This document shows positions 43,706-55,885 of a stretch of 64,000 nucleotides of DNA, one piece after another (position 1 is the first letter of the stretch; each line of letters opens with the position of its first letter). This stretch comes from Blasia pusilla (taxonomy: Eukaryota; Marchantiophyta; Marchantiopsida; Blasiales). The stretch covers positions 12,400,001 to 12,464,000 of the forward strand of contig CM114275.1 in assembly GCA_050084515.1 (NCBI GenBank). Reading direction: 5' to 3'. The notes under the pieces are model-generated. The model ran no database searches and was not told the DNA's origin. It worked only from the letters and a program-made list of their open reading frames with translations. The position numbers and the translations under genes are program-made.

Positions 43706-45404
43706 TATGATCATAGACTAGATCTCTGGTCTATGATCTTTATGAACTCTAGTCTATGATCTCGTCCGCCCCGTTATCTACAAAAACGTTCCTAACTCTT
43801 ATCGGTTCATGAATAATGGACTTTGTTGGGCTAACCAATGGCTCCTCTTCACGATTGTACATGGGAATTGAGAAAAAAGGGGATTCCGAGAGTTTGGTTC
43901 CCCTATATGCACCATATCAATCCCATGTGATCCGAGACATGTCCCAACGCCTACCATGGCAAGTAATCTTGAATGCTATGCAAAGTGATATCCATCCAAA
44001 ATTAACATATATTCCTCTACTTGAAACCACTAGTGCCCAATTCCAAAATGCTTCTAAAACCAACTTGATCACTCACTTGTCATTTGGGAGCAAGGTTGCA
44101 CCAAAATGAAAAAGTCCGTCTATGGGACAGACATGTCAAACCAATTGCTATCATGGATTTTTTGGCGCATGGATCACTGGGCAGGCTCTAGCTGCGAGAA
44201 CATGTGTGGGCTGGGATGAAGGGAGCATGTCAAGGTGTAGGATAAAGATTTGCGGCGGGTGCAACATGGGCGACTAGTAGGCCTGACACGGGCGCCCTTG
44301 TGGGCTGAGGATGGGCTCACAAGAGGGCCAAGTGTGGGCTCGTAGGTGAACCAAGTGTGGGTATGGGAGGCCTAGCTCGGGTCTACTAAGCTAGCAGGTG
44401 GGCCATTATGGGTTGGCCGGTCGGCTTATTGCAAGCCTCTCACATGCCAAGTGGGCAGGGTGCGGGCTTAGGTGTGGACCATGCCGGTTAGATGCGGGCC
44501 TAGGCTTTGAATACGCGGGTTGATTGTGGCCCTAGGATTGGAGCATGTGGGTTTGGTGTAGGCCAAGGCTCAAGCTAGCTTTGGAGGGTGCGAGCTGAAG
44601 CGGGCCCCATAGGACTACCTGTGGGCTTAAGCGTAGTTCATGTAAGGGGTTGAGTGCGAGTAGAGTAGAGTAGGATAGGGGAAGATTTTCGTTGTTATTA
44701 AAGGCACTTAAGTGGATAAAGAAGAAAGTAGAAGATTAAAATGATAGATATATTAGAGAATAAGTTAGTTGCAAATGAAAATGGTTACAAAAGTGGGAAT
44801 AGTATAAGTGGAGAGAGGAAAGGAGAATGTTAAAACATGATTGAATAACATGGTAGTATTCAAAAATATGTTAGTTGCAAATTAAAGTGGGTAAAAAAGT
44901 TAGGATACTTGAAAATAGATTGGGATTATGAGAAGAAACTAAGATTTTCTAAATGGTGATTAGTGGAAATAATTCAGGAATAAATAGTAAGTGGGGGGCA
45001 TGTGAGGAAAAAAAATGAAGGGTTCATTCCCTTCCTTCCATCTTCTCCTATATAAACTTGGGTCATTTTTTGTGTACCTTCACAATCTCACTCCTCCCTT
45101 CATGCATATGTGTCCCTCTCTCTACTCTTTTGTGGAAGTTTTTTCTCCATAAATAGGTGAACTTGATAAGTGAGAGTTTGTTTTGCCACTGGATAACCCT
45201 GATAATTGTAGGTATCTTAATTGGTTATCTAAGTTAGCATATTAAACTTTCTTATTTATATTGAGTGAACAAGATTGTCATGGTTATTGGAGCATTCACG
45301 CACAACTGCCAATTGGTATAATTTTCATACATTTCAATGGTCGATATAAAATTGTTGCAAGTTATCCAAATATTTTTTTGGATGGGGTTAGTATCTCCCC
45401 GTAG
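43706..45404. other. Non-coding; GGGC-rich block at 44190-44660
   Basis: The GC-rich block resembles 35885-36639 in word content (GTGGGCT, GGGCC). A 97-codon frame at 43816-44109 has no recognised domain. Otherwise AT-rich. Confidence 0.4.
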
Positions 45405-46740
45405 TCATGACTAAAGCCAGAGAACTCCAACATATCGTGAAGGAACATTGGGAAGAAGTACACATAGAAGATGGAACATCAAGCAAATGGCAGTGTAAGG
45501 ATTATTCATATTCTATAAAACCTATTATAACACGCACATGGTGGGGCATTTTACACGAGAGAGATGGTAGAAAAAGGATGGGAATCATGATATCCATCAT
45601 GCCAAATTATGTGTGAAGGTCCGTCCTAATGTGCATTGGGATCTCAATAATAGGGTACTTGTTGGAAATTGACAAAGGAGGGAAGGAAAACCCTTGAGTG
45701 AAGTGGAGGAGATCGCGCCATTGTAAATGAGTTTGCAGCAGATAGGAAATAGTGTTTATGTTATATCCAATGTTGATGGGGTTGCGGACATGAAACTGAG
45801 TGATAGTCTCAATGAATGCAGTGGACTAGCTGAGCCGAGTTGTGCAACTAGTAGGACCGAAAATAAGAAATATGATATAAGAGATCCATGGAATAGAAGT
45901 TGCAAATGATTTGTGGGCAAAGTGTTTCTACGAATATGGAATACCATTCAACATAGTACCGCAAGATGATTTCAAGCAAGCAATGTTGGAAACAACAAAG
46001 GTGAAGGGTTATGCATGTCCTAGTTACAATTCATGGCCCATCATTCTACTTGAGAAACATATGGGCAAGGTGAAGAAAAAGGCGGATGGCATAATGGATA
46101 ATCTACATTTAGGGGCCACAATCATCACAAATTCTTGGACCAATGTGAGGAATGAGTCTAGCTCTTTAGTCATCATCATGGTCTTATGTTCACAAGATGA
46201 GGTTATGATTGAGACGATAGACACCAAGAGGAAATCCCAAATGGTTGAATGGTTGGCAGATCACATAGAGAGGACTATCATGCAATATAGGTTCCAAGAA
46301 TGTGTTTCAACTCGTGACAAAAAACACTAGCAATAAGCGAGCAACAGGGAAACTTGTTGAAGCAAAGTTTCCTCATTTTCTTTGGGGTGGATGTGTATCC
46401 AAAGAATGGGGTAAATGGCCTTGGGTAGACTGGATTTTTGCACAAGCTCATTATATGGTAGTATTTTTGAAGACAAGAACTTGGATGATGGCCAAATTCA
46501 TGGAAACCAACCTAGTGAAGAGACGATTGTTGCTTCTTGCAAACATACTAGCTACAACAAACTTTATAATGTTGGGAAGTGTCTTATAATTAAGGGAGGT
46601 GTTCCAAAAATGATTTTAGGGAGAATTTCAATTGGAGGAATATGAGGCAAAGAGAGAAGGCACGAGAGATTGAGACTATTTGGCCAATCATAATTTTTGG
46701 ATAGAAGGTGAAGAATTTTTTACTACGGCTTTGGCAACCA
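45405..46740 (+). pseudogene. hAT-family transposase (BED/DUF659 type), broken
   Basis: Cut-and-paste DNA transposase. An N-terminal BED-finger-like part (KWQCKDYSYS..ITRTWW, second Cys lost) is at 45407-45616. A DUF659-type core is at 45911-46330 (LWAKCFYEYGIPFNIV, GYACPSYNSW, GATIITNSWTNVRNESS, with Asn where the family often has Asp before GW). After a stop and frame slip comes the NTSNKRATGKLVEAKFPHFL block (46302-46589), equivalent to the family's DNAS..AA.GKLLE..YP. The C-terminal dimerisation region and terminal inverted repeats are not seen. Confidence 0.75.
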
Positions 46741-46754
46741 TTATTCTGTTGAGA

Positions 46755-46890
46755 GAGTGCGCGTCAAAAAACACTTATCTATTTCTGGCCTTCTCGTCAT
46801 AAGTCTATTTTTATTGAAATTTTGCAAGAAGCTCATATACACTTTTTTGACCAAGTGTCCCAAATTTCAGATGCAGACCACATATTTGAA
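46755..46890. repeat. Isolated diverged unit of the ~180-bp satellite
   Basis: GTCAAAAAACACTTATCTATTT...TTGAAATTTTGCAAGAA...CCAAGTGTCCCAAATTTCAG follows the unit order of the array at 58800-61470. It lies just upstream of the copia 5' LTR, so the satellite flanks the copia on both sides. Confidence 0.6.
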
Positions 46891-47034
46891 AAATCTATAT
46901 TATTATTGGAGAGTGCTTTCTTGATTTGCAAACATCTCTCTATCTGACATGTGGAATCTGGGCAGTAACAAAATATTTCATCTATTTCGGGCAGCAAGAA
47001 AAATGTGTAAATTTGTACGCAACATCATAAGTAT

Positions 47035-47344
47035 TGAAGATTGAGTTACACTCAAGCTCATGAGACACTTGAACTACTACATTTGGCACTCACACGAAGT
47101 AGGGAAGTTTAATCTTGGTTAGTCAGTTAAGCACGATTTATCTTAACTAGGGTTAGTTAATCACAGTTAGTCTAACTCAAGACTATGGTTAAGGATAGGG
47201 TTAGGGTTGCTTGTACATACCCTATATAATTAAGAGGAGGACCAACCTCCACTCATTCTCTCATTGGAAATTTCGTTCTCCATGGTGGTGTGTGTGTATG
47301 GGAGCCGTATTCCACCAATTATGCTTGTTTATCAGTTTTCCACA
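47035..47344 (+). repeat. copia 5' LTR
   Basis: Starts TGAAGATTGAGTTACA, ends TTTTCCACA. TATATAAT at 47223-47230 is a probable TATA box. It contains GGTTAGTTAATCACAGTTAG and telomere-like TAGGGTTAGGGTT words. The same sequence forms the 3' LTR. Confidence 0.85.
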
Positions 47345-47345
47345 T

Positions 47346-47358
47346 TGTATCAAAGCGG
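47346..47358 (+). promoter_or_regulatory. Primer-binding site (initiator Met tRNA type)
   Basis: TGTATCAAAGCGG directly after the LTR resembles the common plant copia primer site TGGTATCAGAGC with changes. Confidence 0.7.
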
Positions 47359-47847
47359 AAGGAGAACATCACTTGAAATTCTTGGTATTTGAAAAGAGAA
47401 GAGAGGCAAGAAAAGACACAATTTCAGTTTTGGAAAAAGAAATTTTATTCAAAGCTGAGTGGGTGCAGATTTCAGGTGGAGCTTTGACGGTGATAAAACT
47501 TTGGAGGCATTTTTTAGGGCTTCCCTGGTCGATGCAGCCGTCTGGGTCCGCTTTGGCTAGAATGATGCCAAAGGCTGGTTATAGCCGTCTTTTAGAGCTT
47601 GTTGAGAGCTTTCCAACACACCCAAAATCGCTCGATTGTGACACTCTGAGCTCCTACAATAGCAATTTCAATGTAGGAAAGTACAATTAGTGAAGAAAAG
47701 TTATGCAGTTTGGTCTCTACATGCCAATTTCGACTAGTTCTTTCATACAGTTTATCAATTTTGGCAAATTTCAGGTTGATTTCTATGTAGGAGTGGTCTA
47801 TGCTTCAATTGGAGCAGTAGAAAGCCCGAAGTTATGTTTTTTTGTGA

Positions 47848-48730
47848 GTGAAATCGTTTATCTTGGAGTATTCCTCAACAACAATCACAGGAGAGAAGCT
47901 AGACAAGCAGAATTACAATGTTTGGAAGTTTCGCATGAAACAATTTCTCATGGGTCAAGAACTATGGGAGCTTGTTATAGGTGATGAGGCCAAGCCAGAA
48001 GGTGACTCAACAGACTTGAATGTTCACGCTTGGAACAAACGCGCAAGGCAAGTAATCCACTACATTTCAATAACGATCAGTTCGCCAATGATAGGTCACA
48101 TCCAAGATGTTGATACTCCGAAGGAGCCCTGGGATGCATTGGAAAAGCTGTTCCAAACATCTACAAAGGCCAGAAAGCTTCAATTGAAATAGAAATTGAC
48201 CAAAGTGAGGAAAGGATTGCATAACATCAATGATTATATTTTGAGTATCAGACATATTGTTGATCAATTGAATAACATTGGAGTGACAGTAGAAGATAAT
48301 GATCTGATTTTATTCACTCTTCAAGGCCTTCCAGAGGATTACAAGTCCTTTGAGACCTCTATCTCTGTGAGAGAGAAGTATCCAACCTTTCAAGAGTTAG
48401 TCCCACTGTTGATCAGTGAATAGATGTGCCTAGTAGGGAGCAGTAGCTTGTCTAGCCTGCAAGAGAGTGCGCTATTTGCAGGTTATGGATCAAACAGAGG
48501 CAAGGGTCGTGAGCAGAAACTTCCATGATCGTGATGGATATCAAGCATACGGAGGAAGAGGCACTCAATATAACATCACTCAATCAACTACGAACCAGTA
48601 CCAGACACAATCACATGGTAGTGATGGTGGAAACCGTTGGGGTCAAGGTCAACAGCAGAGGGTCCTTGGATCTTGCAATTACTGTGGGATAAAGGGTCAC
48701 TAAGCAAAGTTTTGCTTCAAGAAGAAGGCA
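47848..48730 (+). pseudogene. copia gag (UBN2-type) with zinc knuckle
   Basis: Blocks YNVWKFRMKQFLMGQELWEL, an interior ending KEPWDALEKLF, then after a TAG (48190) KLTKVRKGLHNINDYILSIR and LQGLPEDYKSFETSISVRE. A CCHC knuckle CNYCGIKGH-x4-C lies at ~48676-48717 with a TAA right after the His. These are typical copia Gag features. Several stops; the frame is otherwise kept. Confidence 0.82.
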
Positions 48731-48859
48731 GATATGAGATCAGGAGCCTTACAACAACAAAACTATGTGGAGCAACTACACCAAGAGCAGTACCAAGAAC
48801 ACCAACATTCACAAACGGAGCATTTCTTGGTCATGACTCATCATATGGGAGCAATGGTC

Positions 48860-49340
48860 AAGAAAGACTCGACATGAGATTGATACATTAACTCCGGTGC
48901 ATCAAATCACATTACCTCACAAGAGAAATGGTTCAGTAGTTTGGAGCCGGTGAAAGATCCTGCAATTGTGCTCATAGGAGATGACACTCAACATCATATC
49001 ACACATACCGGTAAAGTTCCAATAGCATCAGATGGTCTTTCTGCTCTTGGAAATATTCTCTATGTTCCTACCATTGCAAGAAATTTGATCTCAGTAGGAG
49101 AGATAGTAGAACAGGGTTATCAAGTGAAGTTTAATGCAGATGGTTATTTCATTGAAACAATGGATGATCAGACTACGATAGCCAAAGGAACTAGATCTGG
49201 CAGAATGTTCAAATTAGATATTTCTATGCCAGAGATTCAAATAGGAATGTATGGTCAAACCGGCCAACAAGTCACATACCTAAATATGTGGCATAAAAGA
49301 ATTGGACATATGAATCTTCAAAGATTACAAAGTCTTTGAT
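48860..49340 (+). pseudogene. copia protease and GAG-pre-integrase
   Basis: Protease active site reads INSGASNHIT (family DSGA; the catalytic Asp is Asn here) at ~48889. NILYVPTIARNLISVGEI and the pre-integrase motif MWHKRIGHMNLQRLQSL follow. A stop lies upstream of the active site and a TGA at 49337. Confidence 0.8.
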
Positions 49341-49965
49341 CATCTAATATAGTAATAAGACTTCATAAATTAGCGAGTCCTGCTACGTTAGAGGTATGTC
49401 CTACTTGCCAATTTGGAAAACAAGTTAGATTTTCTTTTCCAAAGCAAGGTAGAAGAGCATCCAAGATATTGGAGTTGATCCACAGTGATGTGTGGACAGC
49501 ATCACAACATAGCCTTAGTGGTTGCCAGTACTTTGTTTCATTTATTGATGACTTTTCTAGGTATATATGGGTATACTTTCTGAAAGCCAAGTCAAAAACA
49601 TTCATAGTTCTAGTAGAGAAGCAAACTAGACAACACATTCTGAAATTGCGTTATGATGGAGGAGGAGAGTATCTTTCAACAGAGTTTGATGACTATTTAC
49701 GTCAGAATGGCATCCAACGTCAAGTGACTTGCCGTTATACTCCACAAAAAAATGGAGTGGTTGAGAGGAAATATTGACATATTTATGAAGTAGCACGAGC
49801 TATACTGAATGAGAAGAACATGCCTAAGGTGTATCGGGCAGAGGCTACAGTATGTGCAGTCTTCTTAATCAACCGAACTCCAATATCAGGAGTTCATGAT
49901 AAAACTCCATTCGAAGTCTTCACAAGAAGTAAACTTGATTTTTCCTTCTTGAAAGTATTTGGCTA
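49341..49965 (+). pseudogene. copia integrase
   Basis: CPTCQFGKQVRFSFPKQ (end of the zinc region), SFIDDFSRYIWVYFLKAKS (first Asp), LRYDGGGEYLSTEFD (second Asp), YTPQKNGVVERKY (Glu) then a TGA at 49777, and the INRTPISGVHDKTPFEV block. All three catalytic acids are visible. A stop lies in the VFG motif near 49963. Confidence 0.85.
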
Positions 49966-49995
49966 AATCTGTTATGCTCATGTTCCTTCTAAGAG

Positions 49996-50904
49996 ATGTC
50001 AAAATTAGACCCCAAGTCTGAAAGATGTATCTTCATTGGCTATGTTGATGGAACTAATGGGTCTAAGTGCTACATTCCATCCTCTAGGCAGCTGATTATT
50101 AGTGGGGATGTTGTCTTTGATGAGCTAAAGTTATGGTATACTCCATCTGAGCCTATTCCACCTCTAAACTTGTCTGTTGAGGGGGAGAATATGACTATAA
50201 ACCAACAGACATTGTCTTCAACTTCCCCAAGTACTAGTGCGGGATTAGGAGAGGTCCTAGATTCATCAGATAAATTTGTGAGTCTATGTACGAGAAGAGT
50301 ACATATTCAGTCTATTGACACTAGTCAGAGCTTGAGTCATGTGTTAGAGGCATCTACCTCTAAACAACAACTTCGTAGATCAAGTAGAGTTACGCATTTA
50401 GTTCATAGATTCATAAATGAAGGTTTCCTTGCGACACATCATGCATATATGATGACTACCCTTCTAGAGGAGGAACCGAGTTATTTTGAAGAAGCTACGA
50501 GTAAAGCCAAATGGATTGAAGCTATGGAGGAAGGGCTTGCTGCATTAAGACATCAACAAACATGGAAGCTGGTTGATATACCTTCTGATAAAGAAGCTAT
50601 TGGTTGCAAATGGGGTTATAAAATCAAGCGCAATCAAGATGGTACAATTAACATATACAAAGCAAGATTGGTGGCTAAGGGCTATGCACAAAAATATGGT
50701 GTCGATTATGAGGAAACATTTAGCCGTGTTGCAAAGATGGCGACTACGAGAAGAGTGGTTGTAGTTGCAGTAAGTAAGAAGTGGAGATTATATCACATGG
50801 ACGTCAAGAATATCTTCTTGAATGGAGATCTATACGAGGAGGTATATATGATTCAACCACCTAGATACGAGCATCCTAAGTTTCCATTTCGCGTATGCAG
50901 GTTG
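49996..50904 (+). pseudogene. copia reverse transcriptase, N-terminal part
   Basis: Open frame. CIFIGYVDGTNGSKCY closes the integrase C-terminus. The RT_copia start WIEAMEEGLAALRHQQTW, GCKWGYKIKRNQDGT, KARLVAKGYAQKYGVDYEET and YHMDVKNIFLNGDLYEEVYM follow. It is truncated at FRVCRL (50904), before the YVDD catalytic box, by the gypsy insertion. Confidence 0.88.
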
Positions 50905-51700
50905 TAAGCATGGACAATGAAGCTAATTTCCTATCCCAATCTGATTTGTGAGCTGCCACTATCGTGGTCAAAATAGCACCAATGATCCCATTGGCTCTCT
51001 CAGTGAGACCATTAGCCTTAGGGTTGTAAGGTGTGGTCAACCTATGCTTGATGCTTGGTCTTTGCTCTGTTATAGCCTGAATCACCTCATTAATGAAGTG
51101 CAAACCTCTATCACTCACTAACTCCCATGGAGCACCAAACCTCATGAGAATATGCTCATACAAGAACCTCCCAGCAGTTTCACCATCATTCTTCCTTGTG
51201 GCCTTAGCTTCCACCCACTTAGTAGCATAATCAATGGCTAGAATAATGTACCTATTTCTATGGCCCTTACTAGCAGGAGTGATAGGACCAATGAAGTCAA
51301 TTCCCCACTTAGCAAAGGGACCCAAAGGGATGATAGGTGTGAGTGGCCAATGATCCTTAACTGAAGGTTTGCCTGAATGTTGGCAAGGGTCATAACTTCT
51401 GATGTACTTGTGCACATCTCTATGGAGGGTAGGCCACCAGTACCCTGCAGTTCGAATCTTCTTGATGGTGGTCTCCACTCCAAAGTGATCCCCCTCCTCT
51501 CTTGAGTGGAATGTGTGCATGATTCTCAGACTTTCTCCCTTACTCACACACCTTCTCAACCTGTCATCTGGTCCAAGTTTGAACAGCACATCCTCGATCA
51601 ATGCATATGGCCCTGCCTTAACTATAAACATCTTTTGTTTTTGAGAGTTCGCGGGTGGAACAACTCCCTCTTTGAGATACCTTATAATCTCAACATACTC
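50901..51700 (-). pseudogene. gypsy integrase (zinc region and catalytic core)
   Basis: Within an open frame running 51994-50876. The zinc region HSREEGDHFGVETTIKKI then YWWPTLHRDVHKYIRSYDPC has its first Cys replaced by Tyr. The core is WGIDFIGPI (Asp), LVSDRGLHFINEV (Asp) and NPKANGLTERANGIIGAI (Glu). It is cut at DWDRKLASLS, and the remaining C-terminus is at 57545-57966. Confidence 0.88.
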
Positions 51701-52230
51701 ATCCCCTTCTTCTGAAATGGCAAAGAGGTGTTCATCAGGAAACTCGGCAACAATAACGTTTCTCATCTCTTCCTCCTCTAGCCTAGATAGGTAGTCAACA
51801 TTCTTGTTCCCCATCCCTGGCTTCACCTTGATCTGGTAATGGAGCTCTTGTAGTAGCATAACCCACCTTGCAACTCTGCCGGATAGATCAGCCTTGTTGA
51901 CCAGATGTTTGATGGCATCATGATCAGTGTGAAAGACCACATCATAGTCGAGGAGGTAATGCCTGAACTTCTTACACGCAAAAATGATAGGCAAGCACTC
52001 TCTCTCAAGAGTCTTTGTAGTTTCTCTCCGGAACTCAAGCGCCTACTAGCATAATAAATTGGCCTCTCCTCTTTGTCCTCTCCATACGCCACAATATAAT
52101 TCCTATGCAAAATCCGAAGCATCATCAGGAGTTACATGGAACTCTCTATCAAACCTTGGTGCTTTGCCATCATGGGTGCCTTCACCATCCTTGCCTTGAG
52201 CTCCCTAAAGGCTTCCTCTTGGCGATCTGC
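51701..52230 (-). pseudogene. gypsy RNase H
   Basis: YIVAYGEDKEERPIYYASRR, then after a frame slip PIIFACKKFRHYLLDYDVVF, TDHDAIKHLVNKADLSGRVA and a tail with GNKNVDYLSRLEEEE. The catalytic Asp of TDHD is visible. At least one frameshift, near 51990-52020. Confidence 0.82.
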
Positions 52231-53178
52231 CCAGTGGAATGTAGCCTCCTTCTTCAAACAACTCGGTCAATGGGAGAGCAATCTTAGCATATCCCTCTAT
52301 AAACCTCCTATAATAACCAACCATGCCAAGGAAGCCTCGAACTTCTTTCACACTAGTGGGTGCTTTGAGAGCCAAGATGGTGGTCACTTTATCCAGGTCT
52401 CTGAAATCCCCTCGGTGATACTCTATGCCCCAACAAGATATCCCACTCTCCATCCCAATGAAGCACTTTCCTGGGTTTAACTTCAGATTGGCTTCCTTAC
52501 ATCTTTCAAAGGTAAGCCTCAAATGTTGTAGATGCTCCTCCCTTTTACTGAAAATTGCAAAATCATCGATGAAGACCTCTAGAAAATGCCTCAAGAAATC
52601 ATGAAAAATGTCTCTCATGATCCTCTGAAATGTACGGAGCATTACACAATCCAAAGGGCATCTGCGAAATGCATAAGTCCCCAATCAGTGGTGAATGTAG
52701 TGTAGATCTGGTCTCCAACTCGATGAAGGTCTGCAGTAGTACCCGGACATACTTGCCCAAGAAAGTGTACACCGCATGACCAACTACATGGTCCAAAAGA
52801 TGATATCGGTGAAGGGCAGCGGGTAGAAGTCCTTCTTGGTAGCCTCATTCAACTTTCTATAGTCTTGACAAACTCGATCTTGGCTATTCCATCAACTCCC
52901 ACCTTCTTTGGCACAATCACAATGGGGGATACCCACTCACTATGTTTTCTGGGATAGATAAATCCTGCTTCCAATAGCTTATCCAACTCCTCCTTCACTT
53001 TCAAGGAGTACTTTGGATTGAGCATGTATTGCCTTTGCCTAACGGGTACAGATGCATCCTCCTTCAAGTCTATCCAATGTTCTCCATCTTGAGGTGAGAT
53101 TCGAGTCAGGTCGTGATGTGACCAAGAAAACACATCCTTGAACTCTAGCAACAACTCCTTGTAGGCTTCTTTTTCCAC
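52231..53178 (-). pseudogene. gypsy reverse transcriptase
   Basis: N-terminal block 53178-52849 (FKDVFSWSHHDLTRISPQ, GFIYPRKHSEWVSPIVIVPK). The middle is in shifted frames (DHVVGHAVYTFLGKY, MPFGLCNAP). 52684-52205 contains VFIDDFAIFS with the catalytic FIDD, LNPGKCFIGMESG and EVRGFLGMVGYYRRFIEGYA. Two to three frameshifts around 52640-52860 make it inactive. Confidence 0.87.
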
Positions 53179-53921
53179 CTCTGGATAGTCCTCCCTACAT
53201 AGAACTCCATATCTGGTGGAAGACTCATCTTCTCATCTCAATGAACTGGTTTTCAAAGCAGCCGGAGAGGTCCTCCTCTTGCTCTCTTCCAAAGGTCTCA
53301 TGATAGCCCTTCATACCTGGATCCTCCATTAGTCTTTGGTGCACCCATGCACCAGTGGTGAGTGGGACATCAAGTTCTCCCAGGGCATGCTCATTCTTTT
53401 CTTCTTCCCCATAGCTAGTCTCGTTTGATCTTCTTCATTTGATGTAAGAGGCCAAGTCTTGGTGGTGTCCTCGGCTCTTCATCTTCCTTGACCTGCATAT
53501 GCTCTTCCTCTGGTTGGTTGAAGTCAAACTCTTTTCTGTTGTTGTCTTGAAGGCATTCACCACTATCCAAAGCAATCTGAAGCTTGCTCTTCTTCATCTA
53601 CTTCCTCACTCTCGTCGTGTACCCCATGGAGCTTGTTGTTGTCTCGCCTTGGTATCTTTTGGAAGCCCCCATGTGATCCTTATTGAACCAATCCTAAACT
53701 CCTTCTTCTTCCAATCCTCCAAAACTCCTGCCTTTTGACCAAGGCCTCCCCAACAAAACTTGGAATGTAGCAGAATGGGTAGCCTGATTACTACATAGTT
53801 TAGCTTATACTCCAACTCTCCCATCCTAGTAACTACCGAGATAACTTACCCACGGGTACCACTTCCTCTTGGTTAGCCATCCTCACTATCTTTGGGGTAG
53901 GCTCGAATACGGTGTAACCAG

Positions 53922-54137
53922 TCACATTTGCTCCATCATGACATTCACACACGAACCTCCATCCACTGGTACCCTTGTGATCAAACACCCTTCGATCTCA
54001 ATGTCGATCTTAGGTGCTCCCCAATCCTCCACTTCAGTGTATCTCAGCTCTGAAATGGTAGGTGGGAGCCTCTTCCTCCTCTTGGTCTTTATTGCATCCA
54101 ACACTTGCTTTCGGTACCTTGGATTATCCTTCAACAA
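53922..54137 (-). pseudogene. gypsy aspartic protease region
   Basis: RYTEVEDWGAPKIDIEIEGC followed by ITRVPVDGGSCVNVM: the active site is DGGS in place of the usual D(S/T)GA. This variant is familiar in some plant gypsy lineages. The frame is broken further on (53606-53910). Confidence 0.7.
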
Positions 54138-54539
54138 GCGCCCAATGGTGACTTGACTAACCTCTTCTCAATGTCCAAACATGATGTTGTAGTGCAACTC
54201 CCTTCTGGATGCAGGGGACAAAGAGGGTCTTACCACCATTGTAGTCTTCTTGGTATTGGCCTCTCCTTCCTTGGTATGAAGCTCTTCCAAGTGGGCTAGC
54301 ACTTCTTCAGTAACATCAGGCAACTCAAAGGCTGGAGCTTCTACCTCCTCTTCTCCACCTGATTTGATCTCCTCTCTTGCAGGCCCCTTGTCCTTCTCTT
54401 CATTGGTTTACCTCCTGGTAGATACTCTCCACACATTCTCCTCTTCATAGTCCTGGATCCATCTGACATTTGAAGTCGTGCCCTCGTCCCTTGGTTCTTT
54501 GCTCTGCGCTTTGCCTTGGACCAGTTGAGGGTGTTTCTT
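54138..54539 (-). other. Linker between gag and protease (decayed)
   Basis: Stops and frame changes; no motif. It belongs to the gypsy polyprotein by position. Confidence 0.5.
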
Positions 54540-55830
54540 CCTAGGTGGGATTGGGGGTATAGCGGGGCAAGACTCTAAGTTGCACATGCTTTGGGCACCT
54601 GGAAGCCTTGTGCCCCTCTTCCCAGAAATTTCTACAGAGCAAGATGTACTCCCCAGGCATCCTCCGGTGTGGGCACTCAGATGAGATATGTCCGACCTCC
54701 CCACACTCCCAACAAGCACTAGGGATTCTTGGTATTGAACCCCCTGGTCTAGCCCTGAGCACGTAGAGCTCCTTGTTGAATAGCATAAAGACACTCTATG
54801 TCCCTGAGCTCTAGCTCCTGAGAGTTCAGCTCCGTCTCTTGGATCATCCTCCATTCAGCTTGACAATCATGAGAGAAATGACCCTCCTTCTTGCATCGGG
54901 TGCACCAAATATTAGTGCGGGTCATAGGGACCGCCTTTGCGTTCTTCTTGATATCACCATCTGCACCTTCACCTCCTCTATGGTTGCCCTTAAGGTCTGC
55001 ATTTCATCCTTCACAACCTTGGTGAGTTGTGATGGATGTGTCTCTCTACTTCTCTCATGGCTAGACTTCTCTTCATCCGAGTACTCATCACTATCATCAG
55101 AGTCCTCAAACTTGACCTTCTTCTTCACTTCTTCTCGCCTAGCGGCCTGATAGTAGGGCTGACTTCTCATATCTCTTGGCCACCTTAACAAAGAACTGCT
55201 AATGTTTGAGGATCGCCTTCCTCACTTCAAAATCCAACAACTCTGGTAGACCAGAAATAAACCACTCCAATTGAAGGTTTTTGGTGGTACTATAGACAAC
55301 TTCCCTATCACCGCCTTTGGACACGCTGGGTGTAGCTCCTTAGTGTGTCACTTGCCTTCATCTTGATAGAATTCAGTCGTGACATCACCCTTGAATCGCC
55401 CCGATCTCCCTAAACTCTTGCTCAAATGTCGACTTCAGCCTTGGCCAATCAGCTTTTCTGTCCATCCTCCAAGGCATTGTACCAACGCAAGGCTTCTCCA
55501 TCAATCAGCCCACCTAAACAACCTCTTGGTTGTGTCTTCATCCCCTTCATCATTGGCTGCCAAAGTTGCTAGGTATTGTTCCATCCAGTCATCCACATCT
55601 TGACCACCATCCCCTCGAAATCTGGTGTACTTGATTCGAAATGAGGGAGGCATCTTGATTGAGGTAGCTTGAGCAGGAACCAATTGAACTGAGCCGGCTG
55701 TTATAGCAAAGTCTTGAACTTGACTCCCCACAAAAGAGTCTCCTATGGAAGCTCTTTCTCTCTCTTCTTGGTGATTTGCAGCAGCCTTCCGTGCACTCCT
55801 TGCTGAATGTCTTTGATGCCGCTCACTCAT
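54540..55830 (-). pseudogene. gypsy gag with three zinc knuckles
   Basis: The start frame 55830-55501 (QDVDDWMEQYLATLAANDEG, retrotransposon-gag type) is followed by a decayed middle, an acidic coiled region (KFEDSDDSDEYSDEEKSS, 55191-54922) and the nucleocapsid. Knuckles: CTRCKKEGHFSHDC (intact CCHC, ~54900-54860), CWECGEVGHISSEC (intact, ~54710) and CRNFWEEGHKASRC (second Cys replaced by Phe). Frame changes separate these parts. Confidence 0.82.
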
Positions 55831-55865
55831 AAGTCTCCTTCACTTTTGGTGTGGACTCCACAGCT

Positions 55866-55883
55866 CCCCGGCAGCGGCGCCAA
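55866..55883 (-). promoter_or_regulatory. Primer-binding site of the nested gypsy
   Basis: The minus strand reads TGGCGCCGCTGCCGGGG directly after the LTR end (GAGACA, then TTT). This matches the common plant gypsy TGGCGCCGTTGCCGGGG primer site. Confidence 0.8.
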
Positions 55884-55885
55884 AA

